Both the position numbers and the translations under genes were made by a program. The notes under the pieces are model-generated. The model worked only from the letters and a program-made list of their open reading frames with translations, had not been told where the DNA came from and did not search any database. A stretch of DNA of 64,000 nucleotides. Source: Sphingomonas sp. (GTDB lineage: Bacteria > Pseudomonadota > Alphaproteobacteria > Sphingomonadales > Sphingomonadaceae). The DNA is taken from positions 315,001 through 379,000 of the forward strand of contig NZ_JAFKMA010000003.1 in assembly GCF_017304635.1 (NCBI RefSeq), read 5' to 3'. Below are positions 53,397 to 62,944 of the stretch, piece by piece; within the stretch, counting starts at the first letter, position 1, and every line of letters begins with the position of its first letter.

Positions 53397-54752
53397 TCAT
53401 TTCATGAGAACGAGCTCTTCCGCCATCGTCGGGTGCAGCGCTACGGTCGCGTCGAAATCGTCCTTGGTCAGCCCGGCCTTCACCGCAACCGCCGCCGCCT
53501 GAAGGATCTCCGCGACTTCCGGCCCGATCATGTGGATGCCCAGGATCTTGTTCGTCGTCTCGTCGCAGATCATCTTGTAGAGCGCGCGTTCGTTGCGGCC
53601 GGCCAGCACGTTCTTCATCGGGCGGAAGTCGCTGAGATAGACCTTCACCGACCCGTATTTCGATTTCGCCTGGCTTTCGGTCAGGCCGACGCCCGCCATC
53701 TGCGGATGGCTGAACACCGCGGCGGGAATGCAGTGATAATCGACCCGCGTCGGCTTGCCGCCGAATACGGTGTCGGCGAACGCCTGCCCCTCGCGAATCG
53801 CCACGGGAGTCAGCTGCACGCGATCGGTGACGTCGCCGACCGCGTAGATGCTGGGCACGGTCGAGCGATTATCGTCGTCGACCTTGATCGCGCCGCGCTC
53901 GTTGAGCTCGACCCCGGCGGCGTCGAGCCCTAGATTCTCGGTATTGGGCACGCGGCCGGTCGCGAACATCACGCAATCGACCTCGACCGGCTCGTGGTTC
54001 GACATCGACACCTTCAGGCTGCCGTCGGCCTGCTGCTCGATGCCGGCGAACTTCGCATGGAAGCGGAAGTCGATGCCCTTCATCATCGATATCTGGAGCA
54101 ACCGGTCGCGGACCGATTCGTCGTAACCACGCAGGATCTGGTCGGTGCGGTTGATGAGCGTGACCTTCGCGCCGAACTCGTGGAAGATGCCGGCGAACTC
54201 GTTGGCGATATAGCCCGCGCCGGCGATCAGTATGCGCTTCGGGATTGCGTCGAGATGGAACGCCTCGTTCGAAGTGATGCCGTATTCGTGGCCGGGGCAG
54301 GTCGGAATGTGCGGGCGCGCGCCAGTCGCGACCAGGATATACTTGGCGGTGACCTCGCGCCCCGACGCCAGCCGGATGGCGTTGGGTCCGGCGATCTCGG
54401 CGCGTTCGTGGATGATCTCGACGCCGTGATTATCGAGCGTCGCGGTGTATGCCTTGTTGATCCGGTCGACTTCCTCGAAGACATTGGCGGTCAGCGTCTT
54501 CCAGTCGAAGTCGCAATCGGGGACGTTCCAGCCGAACCGCTTGGCATCCTGCAGATCCTCGGCGAAATGCGCACCGTAGACGAGCAGCTTCTTGGGCACG
54601 CAGCCGCGAATCACGCAGGTGCCGCCGACGCGATATTCCTCCGCCACCGCCACCTTCGCGCCATGCGCGGCCGCCACCCGCGACGCCCGCGTGCCGCCGG
54701 AGCCCGCGCCGATGACGAACAGGTCGTAGTCGTGAGTGGCGTCGGTCATCAT
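53397..54752 (-). CDS. gor: Glutathione-disulfide reductase
   Basis: NADPH-dependent flavoprotein restoring reduced glutathione, 451 residues. DLFVIGAGSGGTRASRVAAA binds FAD; the redox disulfide is in VGGTCVIRGCVPKKLLVYG. AGAGYIANEFAGIFHEFGAK binds NADPH with nearby NRTDQILRGYDESVRD, and the C-terminus ends with the catalytic His block VALHPTMAEELVLMK. The Arg/NR residues favour glutathione reductase over dihydrolipoamide dehydrogenase. The ATG 54749 just after 54752 is equally possible. Confidence 0.95.
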   Translation of the reverse strand: MMTDATHDYDLFVIGAGSGGTRASRVAAAHGAKVAVAEEYRVGGTCVIRGCVPKKLLVYGAHFAEDLQDAKRFGWNVPDCDFDWKTLTANVFEEVDRINKAYTATLDNHGVEIIHERAEIAGPNAIRLASGREVTAKYILVATGARPHIPTCPGHEYGITSNEAFHLDAIPKRILIAGAGYIANEFAGIFHEFGAKVTLINRTDQILRGYDESVRDRLLQISMMKGIDFRFHAKFAGIEQQADGSLKVSMSNHEPVEVDCVMFATGRVPNTENLGLDAAGVELNERGAIKVDDDNRSTVPSIYAVGDVTDRVQLTPVAIREGQAFADTVFGGKPTRVDYHCIPAAVFSHPQMAGVGLTESQAKSKYGSVKVYLSDFRPMKNVLAGRNERALYKMICDETTNKILGIHMIGPEVAEILQAAAVAVKAGLTKDDFDATVALHPTMAEELVLMK

Positions 54753-54760
54753 CTACCTTC

Positions 54761-54851
54761 CGTCGTGCCGAACTCGTTTCAGCATCCATCGCGCCTTCTG
54801 CGCGGTCTGTATTTGTTACGCGGCGGACCCCGAAACAAGTTCAGGGTGACG
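54761..54851. repeat. Palindromic repeat, CCGAACTCGTTTCAGC/CCCTGAACTTG family, copy 2
   Basis: Left hairpin GCCGAACTCGTTTCAGCATC and right hairpin CCCCGAAACAAGTTCAGGG, the same two sequence types as 33396-33486 in reversed order, i.e. inverted orientation. Lies in the gap between pgi and gor, both leftward. Confidence 0.82.
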
Positions 54852-54860
54852 GGTGATGGG

Positions 54861-56357
54861 TTACCCGAACGCCCGCTTCAGCAAATCGGTGGTCGAGACG
54901 TCGAATTCCTCGCCGCCCTTTTGCGCGGCCTTGGCCATTTCCTTGCCGAGCTCGACGCCGAACTGGTCGAACGAATTGATGTTGAGCAGCGTGCCGTTCA
55001 CGAACACGCGATGCTCGTGATAGGCGATCAGCGCGCCGAGTGTGCGCGCGTCGAGGTCGTCGAGCAGCAGCGTCGTCGACGGCCGGTCGCCCGGATAGGC
55101 ACGCGCTAGGTCGCCGGGGTTGAGCTTGCCCTTCATCAGCGCCGCGCCTTGCGCGAGCATGTTGGTCAGCAGCGCCTTATGGTGATCCTCCGGCAGGGTG
55201 TCGCCCGGCTCGATCACGCCGACGAACTCCAGCGGCACGAGGTGCGTGCCCTGATGGAGCAGCTGAAACACGGCATGCTGCTGGTCGGTCCCGACCCCGC
55301 CCCAGGTGATCGCCGCGGTCGGGCGCCCGACTGGCTGGCCGTCGAGCGTCGCGCCCTTGCCGTTCGATTCCATCTCGAGCTGTTGTAGGTACGAAGGCAG
55401 CAGCCGCAGCCGCTCGTCGTAGCAGAACACGCCGCGCGTCTCCGCCCCCAGCACCTGCGTGTAGAAAAGGTCGGCGAACGCCGCGAGCACCGGCACATTC
55501 TCGTGCAGCGCGGACAGGCGGAAATGCCGGTCCATCTCGGCCGCGCCCTCCAGCAGTTCGCTGAACGCGTCCCAGCCGAGCGCGATCGCCGCCGGGAAAC
55601 CGATCGACGACCACAAAGAATAGCGTCCGCCGACCGTGTCCGCGAACGGCAGGATGCGCGTTTCGTCGACGCCCCAGGCGATCGCCTTGTCGGGCTCGGC
55701 GGTCAGCGCGACGACGCGGCCATAGGGGTCCTCGACCCCGCCCGCCTTCATCCACTCGACGACGCTTTCGGCGTTCATCATCGTCTCGGTGGTGGTGAAG
55801 GTCTTGGACGCGACCGCGAGCAGCGTCGCGGTCGGATCGAACCGCTTGAACACGTCCTCCAGCGCCATGCCGTCGACGTTGGAGACGATCGCGACGTCGT
55901 AGCGCGTCTCCTCACGACCCAGCGCATCGACCAGCAGATCGGGGCCGAGCGCCGAGCCACCGATCCCGACATGCAGCACGTGGCGGATCGGGCCGAGCGC
56001 GCCGCCCTCGATCGCGTCGATCAGCGAGCGCATGCGGGCGTGGAGCGCCTGCGCTTTGGCGACATCGTCCGGATTACCCTCGCCGCGCTCGGCCGGATGA
56101 GTGACCGCGCGATCCTCGGTCGTGTTGATCTTCTCGCCCGCGAACAGCGCCTCGCGCCGTCCGGCAAGGTCGCATTCTCTGGCGAGCTTCGAGAATGCCG
56201 CGATCGCGTCGTCGGTCAGATGCGTCTTCGACCAGTCGAAATGGATGCCGGCGACGTCGGCGGAATATTTCTTCAGCCGGTCGGGGTCGGCGGCGAACAG
56301 GTCGGTCAGGGGAGTCCGTTTCAGCGCCTCGATCTCGCTCCAGTCGGCCACGCGCAT
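54861..56357 (-). CDS. pgi: Glucose-6-phosphate isomerase
   Basis: Interconverts glucose-6-phosphate and fructose-6-phosphate. The 498-residue product has HVGIGGSALGPDLLVDAL, SKTFTTTETMMNAESV, the PGI signature region VGGRYSLWSSIGFPAAIALG, QQLEMESNGKGATLDG and FDQFGVELGKEMA. ATG 56357 (MRVADWSEIEALK) preferred; the frame is open to 56465 but those residues are not family-like. 108 bp to gor downstream, filled by a palindromic repeat. Confidence 0.96.
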   Translation of the reverse strand: MRVADWSEIEALKRTPLTDLFAADPDRLKKYSADVAGIHFDWSKTHLTDDAIAAFSKLARECDLAGRREALFAGEKINTTEDRAVTHPAERGEGNPDDVAKAQALHARMRSLIDAIEGGALGPIRHVLHVGIGGSALGPDLLVDALGREETRYDVAIVSNVDGMALEDVFKRFDPTATLLAVASKTFTTTETMMNAESVVEWMKAGGVEDPYGRVVALTAEPDKAIAWGVDETRILPFADTVGGRYSLWSSIGFPAAIALGWDAFSELLEGAAEMDRHFRLSALHENVPVLAAFADLFYTQVLGAETRGVFCYDERLRLLPSYLQQLEMESNGKGATLDGQPVGRPTAAITWGGVGTDQQHAVFQLLHQGTHLVPLEFVGVIEPGDTLPEDHHKALLTNMLAQGAALMKGKLNPGDLARAYPGDRPSTTLLLDDLDARTLGALIAYHEHRVFVNGTLLNINSFDQFGVELGKEMAKAAQKGGEEFDVSTTDLLKRAFG

Positions 56358-56508
56358 TCTCCTTGGTTCGATCGCCCGCGCCCATGCGCCGGGTCGCGCC
56401 GACGCGCAAGGTTGGTTGTTTGGTTCAGCCGGCACCGTCTCATCGCGAGAGCGATGCACCAACACAGTGTCTTGACCTTATCGTACACCTTGCGCAAACC
56501 GCGCCGCG

Positions 56509-57399
56509 ATGACCGATCCGATCGATCCGCCCGCCACCACGCCCGAGACGGCGCCGGCCGCCGCTCCCGCCACGCCTGCGAAACCGGTGAGGAAGGAGGA
56601 GGATTGGCGCGATACGCTGAAGTTCCTGCTGAAGCTCGCGATCGTCGTGTTCATCTTCCGCAGCTTCCTGTTCTCGCCCTTTTCGATCCCGTCGCAGTCG
56701 ATGCTGCCGCGGCTCTATATTGGCGACTATCTGTTCATTTCGAAGTGGAACTACGGCTATTCGAAGCATTCGCTGCCGTGGAGCGTTCCGCTGATCCCCG
56801 GCCGCATCTTCCCGCACGACCCGGCGCGCGGCGACGTCGTCGTGTTCAAGAACCCGAACGGCAATGGCGACGACGTCATCAAGCGGGTGATCGGCCTGCC
56901 CGGCGACAGCATCCAGATGCGCAACGGCCAGCTGATCCTGAACGGCCAGCCAGTGCCCAAGGTGGCGGTCGCCGATTTCGTCATCCCCCTGACCCCCAAT
57001 TATCGCGATCCGCGCCCCAATGACGACGGCTGTCCGACGCAGTTCCGCGACGCCGCGCAGACCGTCTGCCGCTACAAGCAGTTCCGCGAGACGCTGCCCG
57101 CGGTAAACGGCAAGCCGGCGGTTAGCTACAACGTGCTCGACCGCGGCGACGTGCCACAGGCGGACGATACCGACGTCTACAACGTGCCCGCCGACCACGT
57201 CTTCGTGATGGGCGACAATCGCGACGACAGCGGCGACAGCCGCTTCCCGGTGCCCGACGGCATGGGTTACGTGCCGATGGAGAATCTGGAGGGGAAGGCG
57301 CTCTTCACCTTCTGGTCGACCGACGGCAACGCGCAGTGGCTGCTGCCCTGGACGTGGTTCACCGCCGCGCGCTGGAGCCGGATGGGTCAGGGGTTCTAG
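56509..57399 (+). CDS. lepB: Signal peptidase I
   Basis: Inner-membrane protease that removes Sec/Tat signal peptides. The 296-residue product has a Pro/Ala-rich cytoplasmic N-terminus, a membrane helix (FLLKLAIVVFIFRSFLFSPF), catalytic Ser64 in FSIPSQSMLP, the lysine motif GDDVIKRVIGLPGD, and the box E sequence VFVMGDNRDDSGDSR. First gene of lepB-rnc-era; its TAG overlaps the GTG of rnc by one base. Confidence 0.97.
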   Translation: MTDPIDPPATTPETAPAAAPATPAKPVRKEEDWRDTLKFLLKLAIVVFIFRSFLFSPFSIPSQSMLPRLYIGDYLFISKWNYGYSKHSLPWSVPLIPGRIFPHDPARGDVVVFKNPNGNGDDVIKRVIGLPGDSIQMRNGQLILNGQPVPKVAVADFVIPLTPNYRDPRPNDDGCPTQFRDAAQTVCRYKQFRETLPAVNGKPAVSYNVLDRGDVPQADDTDVYNVPADHVFVMGDNRDDSGDSRFPVPDGMGYVPMENLEGKALFTFWSTDGNAQWLLPWTWFTAARWSRMGQGF

Positions 57400-58094
57400 T
57401 GGCGGGTCGTCACGGCACCGACTCACCGACACAAGATCTCGCTAGCTGGATCGCCGACACCTTCGATCACCGGCCGAACGACCTGGCGCTGTTCGAGCGC
57501 GCGCTGACCCATGGCAGCCACGCGGCGGACAATTACGAGCGGCTCGAATTCCTCGGCGACCGCGTGCTGGGTCTCGCGATGGCGGAGTGGCTGTACGAGC
57601 TGTTTCCGCGCGAGCCGGAGGGGGCGCTGTCGAAGCGGCTCAACGCGCTGGTCAGCGGCGCGACCTGTGCCGCCGTCGCGCGGTCGATCGGCGTCGGCGA
57701 GCGGCTGCGGCTGGGTAAGCAAGCGCGCGACGACGGTGCTGGCGACAGCGACAACGTACTGGGCGACGTGATGGAATCTTTGCTCGGCGCGCTCTATCTC
57801 GATGCCGGCGACGACTGCCCCCGCGCATTCGTCCGCCGCGCTTGGGACGCCCGCGTTCACGCCGACGCCCGCGCGCCGCAGCATCCCAAGTCCGCGCTCC
57901 AGGAATGGGCCGCCGCGCACAATCGCAAGCCGCCCGCCTATGACGTCACCGACCGCTCCGGCCCCCACCACGCCCCCCGCTTCACCGTCCGCGTGACTCT
58001 CGGCACCTACGCCCAGGCCGAAGCGTCGGGTGCCAGCAAGCAGGAAGCGGAAACGGCAGCAGCGGCGGCGTTGCTGGCGGAGGTGGCGCGATGA
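57399..58094 (+). CDS. rnc: Ribonuclease III
   Basis: Double-strand-specific endoribonuclease for rRNA and mRNA processing, 231 residues. The signature NYERLEFLGDRVLGLAMAEW and the second acidic site NVLGDVMESLLGALYLDAG are present. A C-terminal double-stranded RNA-binding domain has PKSALQEWAAAHNRKPPAYD and GASKQEAETAAAAALL. The GTG start at 57399 overlaps the lepB stop; the stop overlaps the era ATG (ATGA). Confidence 0.96.
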   Translation: MAGRHGTDSPTQDLASWIADTFDHRPNDLALFERALTHGSHAADNYERLEFLGDRVLGLAMAEWLYELFPREPEGALSKRLNALVSGATCAAVARSIGVGERLRLGKQARDDGAGDSDNVLGDVMESLLGALYLDAGDDCPRAFVRRAWDARVHADARAPQHPKSALQEWAAAHNRKPPAYDVTDRSGPHHAPRFTVRVTLGTYAQAEASGASKQEAETAAAAALLAEVAR

Positions 58095-58984
58095 GCCAGC
58101 ATTGCGGCCTGGTCGCGGTGCTCGGCGCGCCCAATGCGGGCAAGTCGACTTTGGTCAACGCGCTGGTCGGGCAGAAGGTCGCGATCGTCAGTCCGAAGGC
58201 GCAGACGACGCGCACCCGGCTGCTCGGCGTCGCGATCGAAGGCGAGGCGCAGCTGCTGCTAGTCGACACGCCGGGCATCTTCGATCCGCAGCGCCGGCTC
58301 GACCGCGCGATGGTGGCCGCCGCCTGGGGCGGACTCGAGGGCGCGGACGTGATCGCGCTGGTGGTCGATGCCAAGGGTGGGCTCGGCCCCAAGGTGATGC
58401 CGATCGCCGAGAGTATCGCCGCGCGGCCGGAGCGCAAGTTCCTAGTGCTCAACAAGGTCGATGTCGCCGACAAGGCCAGGCTGCTGGTCCATGCCGAGCG
58501 GTTGAACGCGGCGGTCGCGTTCGACGAGACGTTCTTCGTGTCGGCGGAGACCGGCGACGGTCTACCCGAGCTGAAACAGGCGCTGGCGTACCACATGCCC
58601 GAGGGGCCGTGGCATTTTCCCGACGACCAGGTCAGCGACGCGACCGAACGCGCGCTCGCCGCCGAAGTCACGCGCGAGCAGATCTATCGCCAGCTCCACG
58701 CCGAACTACCCTATGCCAGCACGGTCGAGACCGAGAAGTTCGAGGAACGGCCCGACGGATCGGTCGAGATCCACCAGCAGATCTTGGTCGCGCGCCCGAC
58801 CCAGCGCGCAATCATGCTGGGCAGAGGTGGTACACGGATCAAGGAGATCGGCGCACGCGCACGGGCGGAGTTGACGGAGTTGTTCGACCGGTCGGTGCAT
58901 CTCTACCTCCACGTGAAGGTGAAGGCGGACTGGGACGAGGATCGCGGCGTGTATCGGGACTTGGGATTGGATTGGGTGGACTAA
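58091..58984 (+). CDS. era: GTPase Era
   Basis: Ribosome assembly GTPase, 297 residues. G1 VLGAPNAGKSTLVNAL, G3 LVDTPGIFDPQ, G4 LNKVDVAD in the N-terminal domain; C-terminal KH domain with HQQILVARPTQRAIMLGRGG and TRIKEIGARARAEL. Translationally coupled to rnc. The stop overlaps by 4 bp the 3' end of the convergent small gene that follows. Confidence 0.97.
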   Translation: MSQHCGLVAVLGAPNAGKSTLVNALVGQKVAIVSPKAQTTRTRLLGVAIEGEAQLLLVDTPGIFDPQRRLDRAMVAAAWGGLEGADVIALVVDAKGGLGPKVMPIAESIAARPERKFLVLNKVDVADKARLLVHAERLNAAVAFDETFFVSAETGDGLPELKQALAYHMPEGPWHFPDDQVSDATERALAAEVTREQIYRQLHAELPYASTVETEKFEERPDGSVEIHQQILVARPTQRAIMLGRGGTRIKEIGARARAELTELFDRSVHLYLHVKVKADWDEDRGVYRDLGLDWVD

Positions 58985-59334
58985 GTCCTATCGTCGTCGA
59001 CCAGTTCACATGCCTTCTGATCGAAGACGAAATTTCGCTTGCCGTTAAGCAGCGTAGGCGTGTTGGTCCGCCACCAGTCGGCGGCATCCGGTCGTGTCGT
59101 TTCCAACGCCTGCACCGCGCGCTTCGCATTGACCACGTAGCCGGTGCTGCGTCCTATTTTCCCTTGCAACAGCGCGATCAATTCGAGAAAGGCGTTACCG
59201 GGCACGCTCAAGACTCCAAAACTAAGCGGATTTCGTACGGCGCGCTGTTCGGTTGGCAACGACAAGCCGACCCATGCGTCACGGACCCACTCCGGAGCTT
59301 CGCCAAGCGAGCGTCGTACGATCAGTATCAGCAT
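58981..59334 (-). CDS. Hypothetical protein paired with sirtuin
   Basis: A 117-residue protein starting MLILIVRRSLGEAPEWVRDA with WVGLSLP, then SVPGNAFLELIALLQGK and AADWWRTNTPTLLNGKRNFV. I recall the WVRDAW-x-GL opening from small uncharacterised bacterial proteins, but know no function. Its ATG follows the sirtuin stop with no gap, so the two are translated together. Base composition is lower in GC than neighbours, hinting at different ancestry. Confidence 0.65.
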   Translation of the reverse strand: MLILIVRRSLGEAPEWVRDAWVGLSLPTEQRAVRNPLSFGVLSVPGNAFLELIALLQGKIGRSTGYVVNAKRAVQALETTRPDAADWWRTNTPTLLNGKRNFVFDQKACELVDDDRT

Positions 59335-60042
59335 TTAGATTTTGCCCCCCAACACCGCCTCTACCCACGCCGGCACCAGCACCCCTGCTGGCCCCAACCG
59401 ACTTGCCGCGAACCAGCCGCTCCCCGCCGACCGCTCCAAGTTGAGCTCCAGCGTGTCCGCTCCGTGGTACCGCGCGGTGCGCACGAAGCCCGCCGCCGGA
59501 TAGACCGCGCCCGACGTGCCGATCGACACGAACAGGTCGGCCCGGGCCAGCACGGCTTCGATCCGCGCCATCGCGTAGGGCATCTCGCCGAAGAACACGA
59601 TGTCGGGGCGAAGCGCCGCCGCGCCGCACGCCTCGCACACACTGCCCGGTGGCAGGTCGCCCGTCCACGGACGCCGCTCGCCGCAAGCCGCGCACAACGC
59701 CGACTGCAACTCGCCGTGCATGTGGAGCAGCCGCCTGGCCCCTGCGCGTTCGTGCAGGTCATCGACATTCTGCGTTACGATCAACAATTCGCCCGGCCAT
59801 GCCGCATCCAGCCGCGCCAGCGCCGCGTGCGCCGGGTTGGGTGCGACCGTCGCCAGCGCCGCCCGCCGGAGGTCGTAGAAACGATGCACCAGCACCGGAT
59901 CGCGCGCCAGCGCCTCGGGCGTGCAGACATCCTCGACCCGATGTCCCTCCCACAACCCACCCGGCCCCCGAGACGTCTCGATCCCGCTCTCGGCGGAAAT
60001 GCCGGCGCCGGTCAGAACGACGATATTGCGGATGGCGGCCAT
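59335..60042 (-). CDS. cobB: Sirtuin, CobB-type NAD-dependent protein deacylase
   Basis: A 235-residue protein. [20 protein letters not shown] is the NAD-binding start; [20 protein letters not shown], the [12 protein letters not shown] (NVD) box and the catalytic His in LHMHGELQ follow. Four zinc cysteines are present (CAACGERRP and CEACGAA), then [12 protein letters not shown]. The usual Phe in GI-x-x-FR is Ser here (ETSR). Class III-like Tyr/Arg pair for desuccinylation is partly recognisable ([10 protein letters not shown]). ATG 60042 preferred. Coupled to the small hypothetical gene downstream. Confidence 0.9.
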   Translation of the reverse strand: MAAIRNIVVLTGAGISAESGIETSRGPGGLWEGHRVEDVCTPEALARDPVLVHRFYDLRRAALATVAPNPAHAALARLDAAWPGELLIVTQNVDDLHERAGARRLLHMHGELQSALCAACGERRPWTGDLPPGSVCEACGAAALRPDIVFFGEMPYAMARIEAVLARADLFVSIGTSGAVYPAAGFVRTARYHGADTLELNLERSAGSGWFAASRLGPAGVLVPAWVEAVLGGKI

Positions 60043-60099
60043 GCACCGCCGATAGCACACCCTCTTTACAGCGCCACGATTTCGGTGCCTCACCCCGCC

Positions 60100-61293
60100 A
60101 TGACCGACTTCGCCGCGACCCGCGCGCTGTTCTACCTGCCGCCGGGGATGATCTATCTCGACGGCAATTCGCTCGGGCCGTTGCCGGTCGCGGCGGACTC
60201 GCGGGTACGGGAGGTGCTGACCCGCGAATGGGGCGGGGAGCTTATCAAGGCGTGGAACACCGCCGACTGGATCGGGTTGCCCGCTCGCGTGGGAATGCGC
60301 ATCGCCCGGCTGGTCGGGGCGCCAGCAGGGAGTGTCGCGACCGGCGACACGCTGTCGATCAAGGTGTTCCAGGCGCTGTCGGCGGCGCTAACGCTGCGGC
60401 CGGATCGGCGCGTCGTGCTGTCGGATACGGGCAATTTCCCGTCCGACCTCTACATCGCCGACGGGTTGCTCAAGGCGCTGAGGCGCGGCCTCGAACTGCG
60501 GCTGGTCGCGCCCGAGAATGTGGCCGACGCGATCGACGACAGCGTCGCCGTCACGCTCATCACCGAAGTCGATTACCGCACCGGGCGGCGGCACGACATG
60601 GCGGCGCTGACGGCAAAAGCGCATGCAGCGGGGGCGGTGACGGTGTGGGATCTCGCGCATTCGGCGGGCGCGGTACTGGTCGACCTGACCGCCGCCGATG
60701 CCGATTTCGCGGTTGGCTGTACATACAAATACCTCAACGGCGGCCCGGGCGCGCCCGCCTTCATCTACGTCGCCCCCCGTTTCGCCGACAGCGCGCAGCC
60801 GATCCTGGCGGGGTGGATGGGGCATGCGGCGCCGTTCGCGTTCGATCTCGACTATCGCCCCCGCGCCGGGGTCGAGCGGATGCGCGTGGGGACGCCGCCG
60901 GTGCTGGCGTTGGCAGTACTCGACGCCGCGCTCGACGTGTGGGACGGCGTCGACATGGCCGACGTCCGCGCCGCGTCGATCGCCCTGAGCGAACGGTTCA
61001 TCGTCGAGGTCGAGGCACGCTGCCCCGACCTCGCGCTCGCCAGCCCCCGCGATCCGCACGCCCGCGGCAGCCAGGTATCGTTCCGCCATCCGCACAGCTA
61101 TGCGATCATGCAGGCATTGATCGCCAGTCACGTCATCGGCGATTTCCGCGCGCCGGACCTGATCCGCTTCGGCTTCACGCCTTTGTACCTGAGCGAGGAC
61201 GACGTGGTCGCCGCCGCGCGCGTGCTCGAACGCGTGATGCGCGAGCGCTTGTGGGACGACCCCGCTTATGCGACGCGGAGCGCCGTCACATGA
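60100..61293 (+). CDS. kynU: Kynureninase
   Basis: PLP enzyme cleaving kynurenine to anthranilate and alanine. The 397-residue product has [69 protein letters not shown] and the PLP-lysine block [17 protein letters not shown]. Translationally coupled (ATGA) to tryptophan 2,3-dioxygenase. The formamidase KynB is not in the window. Confidence 0.96.
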   Translation: MTDFAATRALFYLPPGMIYLDGNSLGPLPVAADSRVREVLTREWGGELIKAWNTADWIGLPARVGMRIARLVGAPAGSVATGDTLSIKVFQALSAALTLRPDRRVVLSDTGNFPSDLYIADGLLKALRRGLELRLVAPENVADAIDDSVAVTLITEVDYRTGRRHDMAALTAKAHAAGAVTVWDLAHSAGAVLVDLTAADADFAVGCTYKYLNGGPGAPAFIYVAPRFADSAQPILAGWMGHAAPFAFDLDYRPRAGVERMRVGTPPVLALAVLDAALDVWDGVDMADVRAASIALSERFIVEVEARCPDLALASPRDPHARGSQVSFRHPHSYAIMQALIASHVIGDFRAPDLIRFGFTPLYLSEDDVVAAARVLERVMRERLWDDPAYATRSAVT

Positions 61294-62126
61294 CCGACGA
61301 TTCCTCCAATACCGGCGTCGCCGCCGGGGCCGAAACCGACTTCGCCGGCAAGATGGCCTATGGCGATTACCTCCGGCTCGACCTGATCCTGGCCGCGCAG
61401 GAGCCGAAGTCGCGCGCGCATGACGAATTGCTGTTCATCATCCAGCACCAGACATCCGAATTGTGGATGAAACTGGCGGTGCACGAGCTCGAATCGGCAC
61501 GCGACGCGATCGCCGCCGACCGCCTGCCGCATGCGTTCAAGATGCTGGCGCGAGTGTCGCGGATCCTGGAGCAGCTCAACAATGCGTGGGACGTGCTGCG
61601 CACGCTGACGCCGAGCGAATATACCGAGTTTCGCAACAGCTTGGGCCAGTCGTCGGGGTTCCAGAGCCACCAGTATCGCGCGATCGAGTTCCTGTGCGGC
61701 AATCGCGTCGCGTCGATGCTCAAACCCCATGCGCACCGCCCCGCGATCATGGGCGAGTTGCAGGTGATCCTGGCGCGGCCGAGCCTGTACGATGAAGCGA
61801 TCCGGCTGCTTGCGCGCGCCGGGTTCGACGTGGGCGAGGAGCGCGCGGACCTCGCCGCGCCGCGGGCCGAAAGCGCCAAGGTGCGCGACGCGTGGCGCGC
61901 GGTGTACAAAACGCCCGAGCGGCACTGGACGCTGTACGAACTGGCCGAGGAACTGGTCGACCTGGAGGATTATTTCCGGCGCTGGCGGTTCAACCACGTC
62001 ACTACGGTCGAGCGCGTGATCGGCCTGAAGCATGGCACCGGCGGCACCGGCGGCGTGCCGTATCTCCGCCGCATGCTCGAGGTCGAGCTGTTCCCGGAGC
62101 TGTGGCACGTACGGACGGAGCTGTAG
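61290..62126 (+). CDS. kynA: Tryptophan 2,3-dioxygenase
   Basis: Heme dioxygenase opening the indole ring of tryptophan to N-formylkynurenine, 278 residues. [50 protein letters not shown] and [20 protein letters not shown], with the heme-ligand His, and [15 protein letters not shown], which closes over the substrate. Start overlaps the kynU stop. Confidence 0.96.
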   Translation: MTDDSSNTGVAAGAETDFAGKMAYGDYLRLDLILAAQEPKSRAHDELLFIIQHQTSELWMKLAVHELESARDAIAADRLPHAFKMLARVSRILEQLNNAWDVLRTLTPSEYTEFRNSLGQSSGFQSHQYRAIEFLCGNRVASMLKPHAHRPAIMGELQVILARPSLYDEAIRLLARAGFDVGEERADLAAPRAESAKVRDAWRAVYKTPERHWTLYELAEELVDLEDYFRRWRFNHVTTVERVIGLKHGTGGTGGVPYLRRMLEVELFPELWHVRTEL

Positions 62127-62385
62127 CTGGGAGCGGGCACGCAGCGGGTCGGTGACACGAGGTTTGGCGCGACGGCGCGAACGCGACCGTCACCCCGGCC
62201 TTATGCCGGGGTGACGAAGCATGAGCGGCGACGTCACCGTCCAACGCGCAGAATGTCGATCTAACTTTACGGAAGCATGGACCCGGCCGGAAGAAGGAAC
62301 GTCCGACGCAAATTGCACACCGTCCTGCGCCGGCCCGGAGCGGATCGCGATCGATGACTCCTCGCCGAGGAGCGTGCCGCCGCCG
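62127..62385. other. Intergenic region after kynA
   Basis: No gene recognised. It contains a solo palindrome (62189-62217), then sequence without coding bias up to the small leftward ORF. Confidence 0.5.
62189..62217. terminator. Solo palindrome, CCCCGGC...GCCGGGG family; possible terminator of kynUA
   Basis: CGTCACCCCGGC, loop CTTAT, GCCGGGGTGACG; the same 12-bp stem as at 42749-42777, 63 bp after the kynA stop. No U-tract. Confidence 0.6.
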
Positions 62386-62496
62386 CTAGCTGATCGCTAG
62401 CGCCACACCCAGCATCACCGCCGCCAGTCCGACGCTGACGAGGTGCATCGCCAGACCGTAGCTGCAGGGACGATCGCTGGCGTGAAAGCCGTGCAT
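62386..62496 (-). CDS. Putative 36-residue small membrane protein
   Basis: ATG at 62496 to TAG at 62386: a short polar head (MHGFHASDRPCSYG) and one hydrophobic segment (LAMHLVSVGLAAVMLGVALA) ending IS. GAGAGG lies 3 bases before the ATG, closer than optimal. One transmembrane helix of the usual length with a natural stop supports a real small protein, but no homology is known to me. Confidence 0.4.
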   Translation of the reverse strand: MHGFHASDRPCSYGLAMHLVSVGLAAVMLGVALAIS

Positions 62497-62610
62497 ATCC
62501 TCTCAATCCGCGCGCCGTCGCTCTCTTGGCATGGGGTCGCGCCGGGATAATGCTACGCCGATTCGCGGCGATTTCCAGCATCTGTTTCGGGACGGACCGT
62601 CCCGCGGTCG

Positions 62611-62907
62611 TCACTCCGAGGCGGCGGGCTCGTCGCGCAACCGTTCGTGGTGACGGATCACTTCGTCGATGATGAAGCGCAGGAACTTCTCGGAGAATTC
62701 GGGGTCCAGCCGTGCATCGGTCGCCAGCTTGCGCAACCGCGCGATCTGGCGCTCCTCGCGGCCCGGATCGGCGGGGGGTAGCCCGGCCTGCGCCTTGTAG
62801 CGGCCGACCGCCTGCGTCACCTTGAACCGCTCTGCCAGGATATGGACCAGCGCCGCGTCGATATTGTCGATGCTGCTGCGATACTCGTCCAGCACGTCGT
62901 CTCTCAT
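62611..62907 (-). CDS. Chorismate mutase, AroQ type
   Basis: A 98-residue all-helical protein converting chorismate to prephenate. The first helix YRSSIDNIDAALVHILAERF carries the active-site Arg and the I-D-x-I-D pattern. VTQAVGRYKAQAGLPPADPG has the Lys, and REERQIARLRKLATDARLD with FLRFIIDEVIRHHERLR completes the AroQ fold. ATG 62907 is preferred; the upstream frame runs into a hairpin repeat. Confidence 0.92.
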   Translation of the reverse strand: MRDDVLDEYRSSIDNIDAALVHILAERFKVTQAVGRYKAQAGLPPADPGREERQIARLRKLATDARLDPEFSEKFLRFIIDEVIRHHERLRDEPAASE

Positions 62908-62944
62908 GAAAGGTCCCATCGGTTGGTCGGCTCTCGCCGACTGG

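Noticed and set aside
59335-60042. SIR2-type antiphage defence system
   Set aside because: The protein has the zinc cysteines and compact size of a CobB deacylase, and no partner with a sensor, HerA or Argonaute domain lies nearby.
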